A stretch of 64,000 nt of DNA from Bin18 sp965200355 (GTDB taxonomy: Bacteria; Desulfobacterota; Binatia; Bin18). A model generated the notes under the pieces. That model was given only the letters and a program-made list of their open reading frames with translations. It was not told the origin of the DNA and did no database searches. The stretch lies in NCBI GenBank assembly GCA_965200355.1, contig OZ241351.1, positions 558,001 to 622,000 of the forward strand, read 5' to 3'. Below are positions 18,249 through 28,363 of the stretch, one piece after another; the stretch's first letter is position 1; each line of letters starts with the position of its first letter. Both the position numbers and the translations under genes were made by a program.

Positions 18249-21213
18249 CTAGGAGAACCCGACACTCACCCCCACGAACCAGTAGCGGCCCAGACCATCA
18301 TACAGACCGGGAAAGGTGTTACCGTTGCCGGCGATGGTCGGCCCTGCTGCTGAGCTTACGATTGGCGGGGCCTTGTCGAACAGATTGTTCACACCGACGC
18401 GGAGGCTGGTGTGTTCATTATAATTCCAGATCGCGGCCAGGTCGAAGTAATGCCGCGCCCCGAGATCGATTTGGTCAGAATTGAGATCTTCGACGCTGCT
18501 GATGTAGCGCCACATGAAACTCGGCCGCAGCCCCCACGGGGTCACCCAGGTGGCGCGTAGCGTGTTCCGAATATCCGGGGTTGGAAAACCACAGGTAGCC
18601 CCCCAGTTGCCAGCGCAGTCTAACTTGCGCGCCCCTTCTAACTCCTGCTTATCCCAGGTGGAGGTGAGCGACAGGATGTCGCTGAAGCGCAGCCGCCCCC
18701 AGCGGCCGACCCCCAAGTCATACGCAACGGTAAAGTCGAACCCCTGCACTTCTTCAACCGCCAGATTGTCCAGCAGCGACACAATATGGCCGGCGCTCTC
18801 GAGGTCGGAGCCGAGCCACAGGTCGCCGCTGCGCCCCCGTTTGACTTTGGCGCACTGCGATTCGTTCCCGTCCAGACATTGATTGAGGATGAACTCCGGC
18901 GTCAAGGTGCTGATGCCTTGGCTGATTTCAGTCGAATAATAGTCCAGGCTGAAGTTGAAGCCAGGGATAAAACGGGGCGTCCACACCAAGCCTAAGGAGT
19001 ACGTATCTGATTCCTCAGAGGCCAGGTCCGGGTTGCCGCCTTGCAGAAAATTGTACTGGTCGGCTGGTGAGTTCTCGATATTACCAAACTGGGTAGCGGT
19101 CACGCCGCTGCGGGCGCATTCCTCAAGGCTGCGGCCTTCAGCCGTCCGGCCGTTTGTGACCGGCCCGGCACAAGGGTCGGCATTCATATCGAACGGGTTA
19201 AAGCCCTGCGGCAGGAAGCGTTCCCGCACATTGGGGCCGCGAATCGCCCGCTGGAAACTGGCCCGCAGCCTGATGTCGGCATTGAGGGCCCAGCTTGCCC
19301 GGACGCCAAAGGTATGCGTCTGCTCGCCGTAATCGTAGTCCGAGTAGCGATAGCCCCCATCCAGCCCCAGCTCTTCCACAAAGCGGACGCCATCGACCAG
19401 CGGGATACCGACTTCGATGAAAAATTCCGTCACGTCGGAGCCCCCGCTGACAGGCGGGCGGGCGCCGCCCTGGCCGGCCCCATCGCCGCTGCGGTAGGCT
19501 TGGTCCGGGTTGAATTTCAAATTGTCATCGCGGTATTCGCCGCCCAGGACCACATCCACGCCCGGAGCCGCCAGCGGCGAGCGCAGGCCATACTGACCCA
19601 GATTCCCGGCAATATACCCAGACACAACCGTCTGGTCGGTCGCCCCGCTGGCCGACAGGGGCAAGGTCAGGTAGTCAATCATCTCCTGGGTCACTGCGCC
19701 CTCCCGAAAGATATTCCAGGGGACGCAGTTCGGGTCGGAACCATCCAGCACCGACCGGCAGACGGTTCGACCTGTTGCCGGGTCTCTGACCGCGTCCAGC
19801 GCCCGCCCGACCCGGGTGATCGACAGGTCGTTCAGATAGGTGTTCTGCATCCGGACCTCGGAGTATTGGTAGAACAGGTCGTAGCGCCAATGCTCACTCA
19901 GGTCGCCGCGCAATCCGACCACGCCGCGATACGAGGTGTGATGCAGGTCGTCTTGCCGGTTCCCGCCCTCCACGTTCCGGCGGCCGATAAAGACCTGCTG
20001 GCGGTCATCCCGCGTCAATCCATAGGCCCCGCACAGGGCTTCAAACTGTTGTGGGGACAGGAATGGATTGCCGCAGCCGAGCGTATCGGTCACAAAGAAC
20101 GCGCCCGAGGGGGCAATCTGAGCGACCGAGCTATTGTCCATGAACATGAACTCCGTATATGCCTCAACCTGGTCATGCAGGTCGTAGTGGGCAAACAGGC
20201 CGGCGGTCCAGCGTCGGTTGGGGCGCTGAAAATAGTTCGACGGCGCATAGTTGAACAGGGTCCCTTGGCGGGGCACGAAGCGGTCGCCCTCCACTTTATA
20301 GTCAAAGCTCTCCAGCCCCTGACTGCGTAACAGGCCAAAGTCGGAAAAGGTCCCCTGCGGCTGAGTGGCCGAGCCGGAGCAGCCGGTCAGGTCGCTGCTC
20401 AGCGCACACGAACTATAATCGCGGTCGGCCTGGAGCACCGGGTCGATATCGCGGTAGGTCCCGTAGACCGTGACGTTGCCGCGGTCCAGGTTCTTCCCGG
20501 CGATCAGCGAGACATTCGAGATGTCGCCGTCCCACTCCGAGCCGTCAGCGACCTCATAGCCGGCGTCCCGGACAATCCGCTGAAAGCGGTCGTTGGTTGC
20601 CGTGCTGGTACTGGCTGAACTGGTAATCGAGCTTGATACCCTCAAAATCGTCAACCATCAGAAAGTTAATCACGCCGGCGACCGCATCTGACCCATAAGT
20701 GGCCGAGGAGCCGCCGGTCAGCACCTCGACGTTCTTGATCAGCGCGCCCGGAATCTGGTTGATATCGGCCCCCGCGCCGCCTTGCAGCGGCGAGCCGGCC
20801 GGCAAGCGGCGACCGTTGACCAGCACCAGGGTCCGTTCTGCGCCCAGATTCCGCAGATTCAAGGTCGAGGTGCCAGTGGCACCGTACGACTGGCTGTCGT
20901 TCTGGGCAGAGTAGACTTGCGGCAGGGTCCGCAGCATGTCCTCCACCCGGACGGTGCCCTGAAACGACAAGTCTTCAGCGTCAACCTGGATGACCGGGCT
21001 GGAACTGACCAAATTCGCCCTTTGGATACGTGAGCCGGTTACGACCAGGGCTTCCAGTTCTGCCGGCTCCTGGCGAGATTCAGCCTCCGGCTGCTCGGCG
21101 CTCGGCTGCTCGGCGCTCGGCTGCTCGGCGTCCGCGGCCAGGGCCGACGCGGGGAGACTGGCTAGGAGCAGGGCCAGGGCGACTCGACTCCACACTACGG
21201 TTCTTTTTGTCAT
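18249..21213 (-). pseudogene. TonB-dependent receptor (copy 1), split by one frameshift
   Basis: This would be an outer-membrane active transporter for a siderophore, cobalamin, glycan or similar ligand. The first frame (21213-20554) has a signal peptide (VALALLLASLPASALA), a variable AEQPS-repeat linker, and the plug domain (LVVTGSRI, LNLRNLGAERTLVLVNGRRL, TGGSSATYGSDAVAGVINFL). It then runs out of frame after YQFSQYQHG. The second frame (to 18249) continues with the rest of a 22-strand barrel and ends in Phe-Ser (VGVSVGFS). Comparison with copy 2, which is in frame here (FSQHQHDNDNRS), puts a one-base insertion near 20600. Together they give about 988 residues. It is decayed, phase-variable or mis-sequenced. 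Confidence 0.88.
21092..21135. repeat. 15-bp in-frame tandem repeat in receptor copy 1
   Basis: About three copies of a 15-base unit (CTCGGCTGCTCGGCG on the plus strand) encode consecutive AEQPS repeats just after the signal peptide of receptor copy 1. Changes in copy number would keep the frame and alter the length of the periplasmic linker before the TonB box. Confidence 0.8.
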
Positions 21214-21246
21214 GACAACTCCTTTGTTGCTGTCTGGAGTATCCGG

Positions 21247-24200
21247 TCAGGAGATGCCCACGCTCATCCCGACGAACCAGTACCGGCCCAGGGCATCGTA
21301 CAGGCCGGGGAAGGTGTTACCGCCCCGGCCGGCCTCACCGATAATCGGCGGTTCCTTGTCAAACAGGTTGCGGATGCCGATCCGCAGGCTGGCGTACTGG
21401 TTGACCTCCCAGAGCACCGACAGGTCGAAATAGTGCCGGGCATTGACCGGGATGGGGCGGTCCGGGTCGGTCTCGGTGCTGGTGCTGATATAGCGCCACA
21501 TCAGACTGGGCTGCACCCCCCAGGGACTCCGCCAGGTGGTCCGCATAATGTTACGGATTCTCGGGGTCGGGGTGCCGCAAGAGTAGCCCCAGCTCCCGGC
21601 GCAGGCGACCTTCGGAATATCATCCGTTGCTTTCAGGGTATAGGTATCGAGAAAGGACAGCCGGTCCGTAAAGTTGACCGAGCCGTAGCGGCCAAGACTG
21701 AGTACATAGTCCACGCTGAAATCGTAGCCGCGGACCTCGGCAATAGCCAGGTTCTCCAGTACGGCCTCAACATGGCCGGTGGTCTCGATGGTGTTGGAAG
21801 ACAGCCACAGGTCGCCGCCCGGTCCGCGATTGACCTTGTCGCACTGAGAGAGGTTGCCGTCCAGGCAATGATTCAGGACCGTCTCGGGCGACAGCGCGCC
21901 GACCCCGCCCTTGAGCTCGATTTCGTAATAATCCATGCCAATGCTGAGGCCCTCAAGAAATCTAGGGGTAAAGGTCAGGCCGAACGAGTAGGTATCCGCA
22001 TCTTCGGGAAGCAGGTCGGGATTGCCCCCGATCAGGAAATTGTACTGACCGGCCGGTGAGTCGGGGATATTACCGAACTGCTCGGCGGTCACTCCGCTCC
22101 GGGCGCACTCCTCAAGGGTGCGGCCGGACGCGGTTCTGCCGTCCACCACCTCGCCGGCGCACGGGTCGGCGGTCATATAGATCAGGCCCAGCCGCTGGGG
22201 CAGGAATTGTTCCCGGATACTCGGGGCGCGCACGGCCCGCTGATAGCTGCCGCGCAGGCTGATGTCATGGCTGATGGCCCAGCCGGCCCGCACGCCGTAG
22301 GTATCGGTCTGGACGCCGTACCAGGACGAGCGATAGCCGCCGTTGACGATCAGTTGCTGGATAAACGGCACGTCTTCGATGAGCGGAATGCCGGCTTCAA
22401 TGAAAACCGCTGGCACGTCGAAGCCACCCTTGAGCGGCTGCTGTGCACCGCCAAAGCCGGCCCCGTCACCGCTCTGGCTTCCGAGGTCGGGCTTGTATTT
22501 CAGATTTTCCTCTCGCCATTCGACGCCCAAGGCGATTTTGGCGCCGGTGGTGGCAAACGGAGAGACCAGGCCGTATTGTCCGAGATTAGCCGAGACCTGG
22601 CCGGATATGACATGCTGATTGGTGCTGCCGCGGGTGGTGTACGTTCCGGCGATATAGTCGGTCATGTCTTTGGTGACCGCGCCGTCCTGGAAGATGTTCC
22701 AGGGGACACAGTTCGGGTCGGCCCCGGTCAGCATCGACCGACACACGATATCCCCGCTCACCGGGTCGTATACCGCATCCAGGGCGCGGTTGATCCGGCT
22801 GGCCGACAGGCCGTTGACGAATTTGCTCAGCGCGCGCACCTCGGCGTATTGGTAATGCAGATTATAGCGCCAGGCATCGGCAATCTCGCCCCGCAGCCCG
22901 AACACGCCACGATAGGAGGTGTGGTGCAGGTAATCTTTGCGATTGCCGCTCTCGACGCTACGCCGCCCGATATACACATTCTGAATGTCTTCCCGCGTCA
23001 AGCCGTACTGGCCGCACAGGGCCTGAAACTGCTGTTCAGACAGAAAGGCGTTGCCGCAGTGCAGATAGCGCTGCCTGAAAAACGAGCCCGAGGGCGCAAT
23101 CTGGGGGTGGTGCGGTCGTCCATGAACATGAGTTCGGTGTACGCCTCAACGTGTTCGTTCAGGTCATAGTGGGCAAAGGCACCGGCGGTCCAACGGGTGT
23201 CGGGCCGTTGAAAATGATTCGGGGGCGCGTAGTTGTAGAGGCGACCGTCCCAGTCGGTGAACTTATCTCCTTCGACCTGGTAGAAGAACGGCGGTCCGGG
23301 GTCGTATCCGTCCCTCACTTGGCGGGTGCCGAAGTCGGCAAACAACCCCTTGGGGATGGTGCCTGAGCCGACACACCGGTCAAGGTTGGGTGTCAAATCG
23401 CAACTGGAGTGGTCTCGGTCGCCCAGGAAAACCTCTCCGCCATCCCGCCAAGTCGCATAGGCGGTGATATTGCCGCGATCACCGTTCAGGTTTTTCCCCA
23501 GAATGAGCGACACATTCGACAGCTCGCCGTCCGCGGTCGAGTCGTCGGCCACGTGATAGCCCTGACCGGAGATCAGTTTTTTCACCGAGCGGTTGTCATT
23601 ATCGTGCTGGTGCTGGCTGAACTGATAATCCAGCTTGATTCCCTCGAAGTTGTCGATCAATACGAAGTTAATCACGCCGGCGACCGCATCCGAACCATAG
23701 GTCACAGAGGAGCCGCCGGTCAGGACATCCACGCGCTTGAGCAGAGCGCCCGGAACCTGGTTAATATCCTCGTTGCCAGTCCCGCCCCAGGGCGAGCCGG
23801 CCGGCATCCGACGGCCGTTAATTAACACCAGGATGCGCGACGAGCCCAGGTGGCGCAGGTTCAGGGTCGCGATCCCGTTCGCGCCGTTGGCGTTGGAGGC
23901 ATCCTGACCGCCGGTAAAAACCGAAGGCAGGGAGCGGACCAGCTCTTCCACCCGAACGGTTCCCTGGTGCAGCACTTCTTCGGCGTCAATACTGACAATC
24001 GGGCCAAGCTCGACCTGGTCGTCCGCTTGCAGGAGACGCGACCCGGTGGTGGTCACGACCAGGGGTTTCAGGGCCTCTGGTTTCTGCGGCTCTTGGCTGG
24101 ATTCAGCCGGCGGCTCTTCACCGGCTTGCGCCTGTTCAGCGTCCGCCTGAGCGGTGTTTTCGGCCCTGACCTGTCCGGCGAGGGCAATGGCGAGGGCCAG

Positions 24201-24317
24201 CGTTGTGACAAGAGCGGCCCAGCGTGTATACGCTTGCCACTGAGCCAGACCGAGGGGCAGGGTTTCATCCTGGCCCACAACTTTATCCTGGCCCACAACA
24301 AAGTGCGGTTTGGTCAT
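21247..24317 (-). pseudogene. TonB-dependent receptor (copy 2), split by one frameshift in a run of five C
   Basis: Tandem paralogue of copy 1, located 33 bases upstream of it and probably co-transcribed. The first frame starts at the ATG at 24317 (GAGGAAG upstream) and has an unusually long N-terminus before the signal helix (ALVTTLALAIALAGQVRA). It contains the plug domain (LNLRHLGSSRILVLINGRRM, TGGSSVTYGSDAVAGVINFV). It leaves frame at MFMDDRTTP, where copy 1 continues with AQIAPSG. The second frame carries the matching PQIAPSGSFF and runs through the barrel to 21247 (VGMSVGIS). Adding one base to the run of five C (plus-strand G at 23103-23107) restores a single ~1020-residue protein. It is decayed, phase-variable or mis-sequenced. 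Confidence 0.88.
24266..24301. repeat. 18-bp in-frame duplication at the N-terminus of receptor copy 2
   Basis: The unit TCCTGGCCCACAACTTTA and its near-identical neighbour encode VVGQDK-VVGQDE ahead of the signal helix. A simple duplication of six codons. Confidence 0.7.
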
Positions 24318-24505
24318 AATGTCTTCCTCATCCTTGGGCAACACGACTATAGGGCGAATGTTTTCGGCGGTATTGTGGCACGCATTTGAGCCGCGTTCAA
24401 AGGCTGGTTGTGATTTGTGGACAGCCCTTGGTGGGTACACTACCTCCCCTCATGTGTCGAGTGCTGTACCTATTGTGATTTGCGGCGTTGTGGATTGCGG
24501 ACCCT

Positions 24506-24806
24506 TCAGAGCAAGTCGTCCATGTCTACGCCCAGGGTCGTGGCAATGGCGGCCAAGGTCTGAGCCGACCCGGTACGTCGGCCAGTCTCAATCTGGACAG
24601 GTAAATCGCGTTGATACAGCGGTCCTGGCCAGTTGCTTCTGTGTCAGTCCGCGCTAGTCACGATACACCCTGACGGCGTTTTCTCCCGCCAGCAAGCGGT
24701 CTGCCACGGCGATGGGAAAGGTTTCTTCATTTTCCACCTTGGCCCGGTCGTACAGTTCTTCGTCGGTCAGACTTGCCTCGCCACCCGCCGCTATTATTCT
24801 AATCAC
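24506..24806 (-). pseudogene. Decayed XRE-family helix-turn-helix antitoxin
   Basis: Reading the minus strand from about 24806 gives a typical antitoxin N-terminus (SLTDEELYDRAK, EETFPIAVADRLLAGENAVR VYRD), then an in-frame TAG, then the start of the HTH (RGLTQKQLARTA). After two shifts of frame the recognition helix and C-terminus follow (YLS, then QIETGRRTGSAQTLAAIATT and LGVDMDDLL). Three disabling changes in 300 bases indicate true decay. No toxin gene is adjacent. It lies seven bases downstream of the AlbA_2 gene and marks the left part of the AT-rich island. Confidence 0.75.
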
Positions 24807-24812
24807 GCGGCT

Positions 24813-25622
24813 CTATCGCCGTCGTCGCAAGAAGTCTTCGATCATTTCCTTTTTTGAGTCAATCATTCTGGCGATGAATGCTTGATAGCTCTCCTTTGGA
24901 TAATGCGGATTTATGACAAGCGTAATCATTTCAATTGAAATAGAAGACGGCGATATGTGCGCGTACAGGAACTTTAATTCGTCAAGGTGCTCTTTTAGCG
25001 TCAGTTCCCGGCCTGTTGAATACCCCGTCTCGATTCGACGGTTGAGTATTTTTTGGAGTTGTTCATGTGTTGCAATAGAGGTAGCCGTATCGGAGCGTAC
25101 ATAGACCCTGCCAGATTTGATTTGATCACCATCAGCCATGCTGATGAACGGAAGATAGTGGGGACGATCTTCGACAAGTAGGACCTGGAATTTTTTCCCT
25201 TTGATTGCACTATATTCGGATTCCTCGAACGAGAAATTGAATACATCGTAGTCGATATCTTCTGGAAGAAATTTCTTTACAGAACTGCGTACGTCCGTTT
25301 TATCCGTCAATTCGGGAATCCCAACTGAGGACAACGATCCGTCGGTACATTCTTTGACGCCAATGACCATGACACCACCGCCGGAATTTGCGAAGCCAAG
25401 AATGTCACGCGCGAACTCGGCCCTAGCCCCTTTCGGCAACCACCGTTCCTTGAAATCAAGGTAGTCAAATTCGCCGGTATGGTTTTTCAGCAGTTCTCGT
25501 AAATGGCTCCGAGTCGGTTTCTCAAAGAACTTAGCGAACACCTCATAAGTCCATTTTGATTGTTCCTCCTGTTGTGCCACTTTTGCCACTATCGTCTTTC
25601 GAGTCTCGGTAGCTTGACTCAA
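24813..25622 (-). CDS. Schlafen-type AlbA_2 domain protein
   Basis: A 269-residue soluble protein with an AlbA_2 (Schlafen-fold) domain at residues ~50-180. Key stretches are FDYLDFKERWLPKGARAEFA, DILGFANSGGGVMVIGVKE (the conserved 'AN..GG...IGV' core) and GRVYVRSDTATSIATHEQL. The ~90 C-terminal residues are helical and end in a basic patch (FLRRRR). In bacteria this fold occurs in transcription regulators and in several anti-phage proteins; animal Schlafen proteins cleave tRNA, but the catalytic residues cannot be checked here. The gene starts nine bases after the GTPase stop, so the two form one unit. The predicted TTG start lacks a clear ribosome site, consistent with coupling. The DNA is much more AT-rich than flanking genes. 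Confidence 0.8.
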   Translation of the reverse strand: MSQATETRKTIVAKVAQQEEQSKWTYEVFAKFFEKPTRSHLRELLKNHTGEFDYLDFKERWLPKGARAEFARDILGFANSGGGVMVIGVKECTDGSLSSVGIPELTDKTDVRSSVKKFLPEDIDYDVFNFSFEESEYSAIKGKKFQVLLVEDRPHYLPFISMADGDQIKSGRVYVRSDTATSIATHEQLQKILNRRIETGYSTGRELTLKEHLDELKFLYAHISPSSISIEMITLVINPHYPKESYQAFIARMIDSKKEMIEDFLRRRR

Positions 25623-25631
25623 AAAGCAGTA

Positions 25632-26783
25632 CTAACGCCGCACGTTATCGTCCTGGACGGCTTGACCTACCATTTGATCAAAGAGAGCAAGGGCCGCCAA
25701 CTCAATTTCATCACTAACCTGTTCTCCGAAAGCTATGGTTATTTTGTAGCTAATCCCAGCAGCAACGAGTTGGCCTACAAATGGTGGAAAACGAGAAAGC
25801 TGTTTCACAGCGATTTGTCCTGACATCCGTTTCAATACAAGCATAACGGCTTTAGGCGTTAGATAGCGAGCCGCAAGTTTGGCGATCCCTTGTTTTATAC
25901 CTTCCCAATGAGAAGACTGCTTTAGTTCAGGGAATTTTTCATCTACAAATCGTGTTTGCTCGGGAGACATGCCGAAAATACGAAAAATTTTCTTTGTCAT
26001 TCTTACAAGGATTCCAACATCAACCGAAATGTCGAGGACGGGTATCGGATTTAACCCATTCGCCGCTGAAGTGACCGCAAACCATGATACGACTTTATCA
26101 GCAACCACCCTCTTTTCCCTGATAGCCTGTCGAGAGTACGCTGCTGAGTCCGCTCTGAACCGGTCCCGTTTCATGCCTTCTTGAGAATCAGCAATATCGT
26201 TAATCAATTGAGGGAGGTCCCACTTCTTCGGTTTCCTTGTAGAAGTAAGATATACGTGTTTAGGAGCCGGTTTGATGCCATTCAGCAGGTTGTCCCTGAT
26301 CTTTTTCAGAGTCTCTGCCTCAGACAAGCCATTATCTTCCCTTTCATCTTCGATGGCTAAGTCAATCTTATTTCGGACAATAAAACAGGGCTTACGATTA
26401 TTAACATGAAGAGTCCGATATAGGTGTAAATCTGCTTCATATAATCTGGTACTTGTTACAATTATAAAGCAGTCATAAGAGAGCAGCTTCAAATCTTGGA
26501 CATAGGTCTTTTGTGGCCATTTGTTTGTCCCACAGCCGGGCAAATCCACAAAGATTATTCCACCATTAGAAAGCTCTTGGGGCTCCATTGTCTGCTCCGT
26601 GCTTCCCATTTTAGCGATCTTCTCCCCAGCGATTGCATTTATGAGAGACGATTTCCCTGAGCCACTCATGCCTATTACCCCACACTTTATCTCCGTCCGT
26701 TCATATTCCTCTTTCATACGCAGAGCTTCGTTGAGAAATTTTCTAATAAAGTCCTCTTGCCCAAAATCTTGACCTATTTCCAT
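25632..26783 (-). CDS. IRG-like (immunity-related GTPase family) dynamin-type GTPase
   Basis: A 383-residue GTPase with G1 GMSGSGKS (residues 38-45), G3 DLPG (80-83), G4 NKID (138-141) and a G5-like TSTRKP. The block DLPGCGTNKWPQKTYVQDLK followed by LLSYDCFIIVTSTRLYEADL closely follows the arrangement of vertebrate p47 immunity-related GTPases (DLPGxGT, P-x-x-TY, YDFFII, TR, D). The C-terminal half is helical with an amphipathic region (NPIPVLDISVDVGILVRM and FPPFVGQLVAAGISYKITIA) that could contact membranes. The ATG at 26783 has GAGG at good spacing; an ATG eight codons upstream lacks one. It is the first gene of a two-gene unit with the Schlafen-like gene. AT-rich (20 of 60 bases are G/C at 26401-26460), unlike its neighbours, suggesting transfer. 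Whether it is truly an IRG orthologue or a convergent Era/DUF697-like GTPase needs a structure comparison. Confidence 0.78.
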   Translation of the reverse strand: MEIGQDFGQEDFIRKFLNEALRMKEEYERTEIKCGVIGMSGSGKSSLINAIAGEKIAKMGSTEQTMEPQELSNGGIIFVDLPGCGTNKWPQKTYVQDLKLLSYDCFIIVTSTRLYEADLHLYRTLHVNNRKPCFIVRNKIDLAIEDEREDNGLSEAETLKKIRDNLLNGIKPAPKHVYLTSTRKPKKWDLPQLINDIADSQEGMKRDRFRADSAAYSRQAIREKRVVADKVVSWFAVTSAANGLNPIPVLDISVDVGILVRMTKKIFRIFGMSPEQTRFVDEKFPELKQSSHWEGIKQGIAKLAARYLTPKAVMLVLKRMSGQIAVKQLSRFPPFVGQLVAAGISYKITIAFGEQVSDEIELAALALFDQMVGQAVQDDNVRR

Positions 26784-26859
26784 GATGTTATCCTCTTCTC
26801 CTGACATGCTGTCGATATAGTTAAGTACATCCCGGACTGTTTAAGTAGTTAATGGTTTG

Positions 26860-28170
26860 TCACGGCATGAGCCGCATCCCGATATACACCAGGGTAAAGA
26901 CCGTCAGAAAGACGATGCCGGCCCAACCCAGCAACCGCAGCCAGCGGGGGGGATGCGCGGCCTGCGGGACGTGAGGGCTGAGGACGAGCCGATGGTTGGC
27001 CAGGGCAATAATCGGCGCAACGAGAAATGAAATAATCGTGGCCAGGTCAATGAGCGTGGTAAAGCTGGTCAGAAACAGCGCAATAATCAGATAGCCACCC
27101 ACCGCACCAATGAGGAGCCAGACGTGATACACCGCGCGGCTGTCCCGTCTGCCCCGACCCCGAGAAAATAACAACGTCCAGGTGCGGGTCATGGCCCTGG
27201 CATAGCCGTCAAAAATGACCAGGGCGGTGCCGAACATGACGGAAAAGGCCGAAGAGGCGATGATGAGATAGCTCCAGTCTCCGAGCGTTGCGGTGTAGAG
27301 CCGAATCACCGCATGGGTGAACTGCGTCCCGCTCTGGTCCGAGAAGGACTGCCCGGAACCGTACATGATGAAGGCCCCGAGCGTCATAAAGCAGACGGCT
27401 AAAAACGCGGTCATCACATACGAGACATTAAAATCGAGCAGCGTCTCCCGCAGGGTCGGCCAGTAGCGGGTCTGTTGAAATCGTTCAAGCGTCCATAAGC
27501 TGTTGAGGGCCGACAGGTCCAAGGGGGCCGGCATCCAGCCCATGAGCGCAATCAGAAAGGCAAAGCCTGAGGCGGTCCAGACCTCGGACAAGTAAAAGGG
27601 CACCGGCGCGGTCGGTCCCCGCACGAGGGTCAGCCCAAAAGCGGTCAGGGTGGACAGCAACAGCACCGTACAAATGACTTTGATGAGGCGGTCCAGAGTG
27701 CTGTACTCGCCGACCAGCAGAATGCTGACGCAGCCGACGATCAGGCCCAGGGCGGTGTAGATGACGGGCAGGTCAAGCGCGAGCAGGTTGTTCAGCAGCC
27801 CGGCGGTGGTCAGACAGATGGCCGCGATAATAATCGACATCGGGCTGACCGTAATAAACAGGTAGAGGTATAAGGCCCAGTTCCCGAAGCGTTGATAACC
27901 GTCAATCAGGCTTTCTCCGGTCGCGTTGGCATACCGCGAGCCATACTCAAAGGCCGGATACTTCAAGAGATTGGCAATCAGGAGCGCCCAGAGCAGGGCG
28001 TAGCCATAGTTGGCCCCGGCGCGGGTGGACTGTACGAGATGTGAGACGCCGATAGCGGTGCTGGCAAAGAGCAGGCCCGGTCCCAGGGTCTTGAGCAGGC
28101 GCGCCAACTGGCTGTCTTCTGCGTTCGAGGCGGATGTCTCTCTGGCGAAAATCGCTGGTGTGTTTTCCAT
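26860..28170 (-). CDS. NRAMP-family transporter with non-canonical metal-site motifs
   Basis: A 436-residue protein with 11 hydrophobic segments and clear NRAMP organisation (GPGLLFASTAIGVSHLVQST at the N-terminus, GANYGYALLWALLIANLLKY next). Classical NRAMP Mn/Fe transporters have DPGN in helix 1 and MPH in helix 6. Here helix 1 has AIGVSH (residues 39-44) and helix 6 has MPAP (213-216), so the usual Asp, Asn and His ligands are missing. It belongs to a divergent branch whose substrate is unknown; Mg2+ or a non-metal cargo is possible. It lies next to the AT-rich island and is divergent from the esterase gene. Confidence 0.8.
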   Translation of the reverse strand: MENTPAIFARETSASNAEDSQLARLLKTLGPGLLFASTAIGVSHLVQSTRAGANYGYALLWALLIANLLKYPAFEYGSRYANATGESLIDGYQRFGNWALYLYLFITVSPMSIIIAAICLTTAGLLNNLLALDLPVIYTALGLIVGCVSILLVGEYSTLDRLIKVICTVLLLSTLTAFGLTLVRGPTAPVPFYLSEVWTASGFAFLIALMGWMPAPLDLSALNSLWTLERFQQTRYWPTLRETLLDFNVSYVMTAFLAVCFMTLGAFIMYGSGQSFSDQSGTQFTHAVIRLYTATLGDWSYLIIASSAFSVMFGTALVIFDGYARAMTRTWTLLFSRGRGRRDSRAVYHVWLLIGAVGGYLIIALFLTSFTTLIDLATIISFLVAPIIALANHRLVLSPHVPQAAHPPRWLRLLGWAGIVFLTVFTLVYIGMRLMP

Positions 28171-28229
28171 ACAAAGCCTGATATGAGAGGGCTTGGTGGC
28201 CGCTGGTTGCAGCAGACAAACACGACTCT

Positions 28230-28279
28230 TTCTGGGCTGTCAAGAAGAAGTAGATTCTGGGCTGTCAAGAAGAAGTAGA
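28230..28279. repeat. 25-bp perfect tandem duplication
   Basis: Two exact copies of a 25-base unit (TTCTGGGCTGTCAAGAAGAA followed by GTAGA) at 28230-28254 and 28255-28279, in the shared upstream region of the divergent NRAMP and esterase genes. Confidence 0.9.
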
Positions 28280-28363
28280 CCGGAATAATGGAGCGCCACG
28301 GAGATTCCGCTCTGCCGCGGGAGAATGCTGTCCAACCGTGCATGGACCCAAGGGGGAGGGGTC

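Noticed and set aside
19314..20330. 338-codon plus-strand frame, and a similar one at 22207-23169
   Set aside because: Both are antisense to the same part of the two paralogous receptors; their similarity follows from the receptor paralogy.
24318..24505. Cobalamin or other riboswitch upstream of the tandem receptors
   Set aside because: No conserved riboswitch core could be recognised on the minus strand of this gap.
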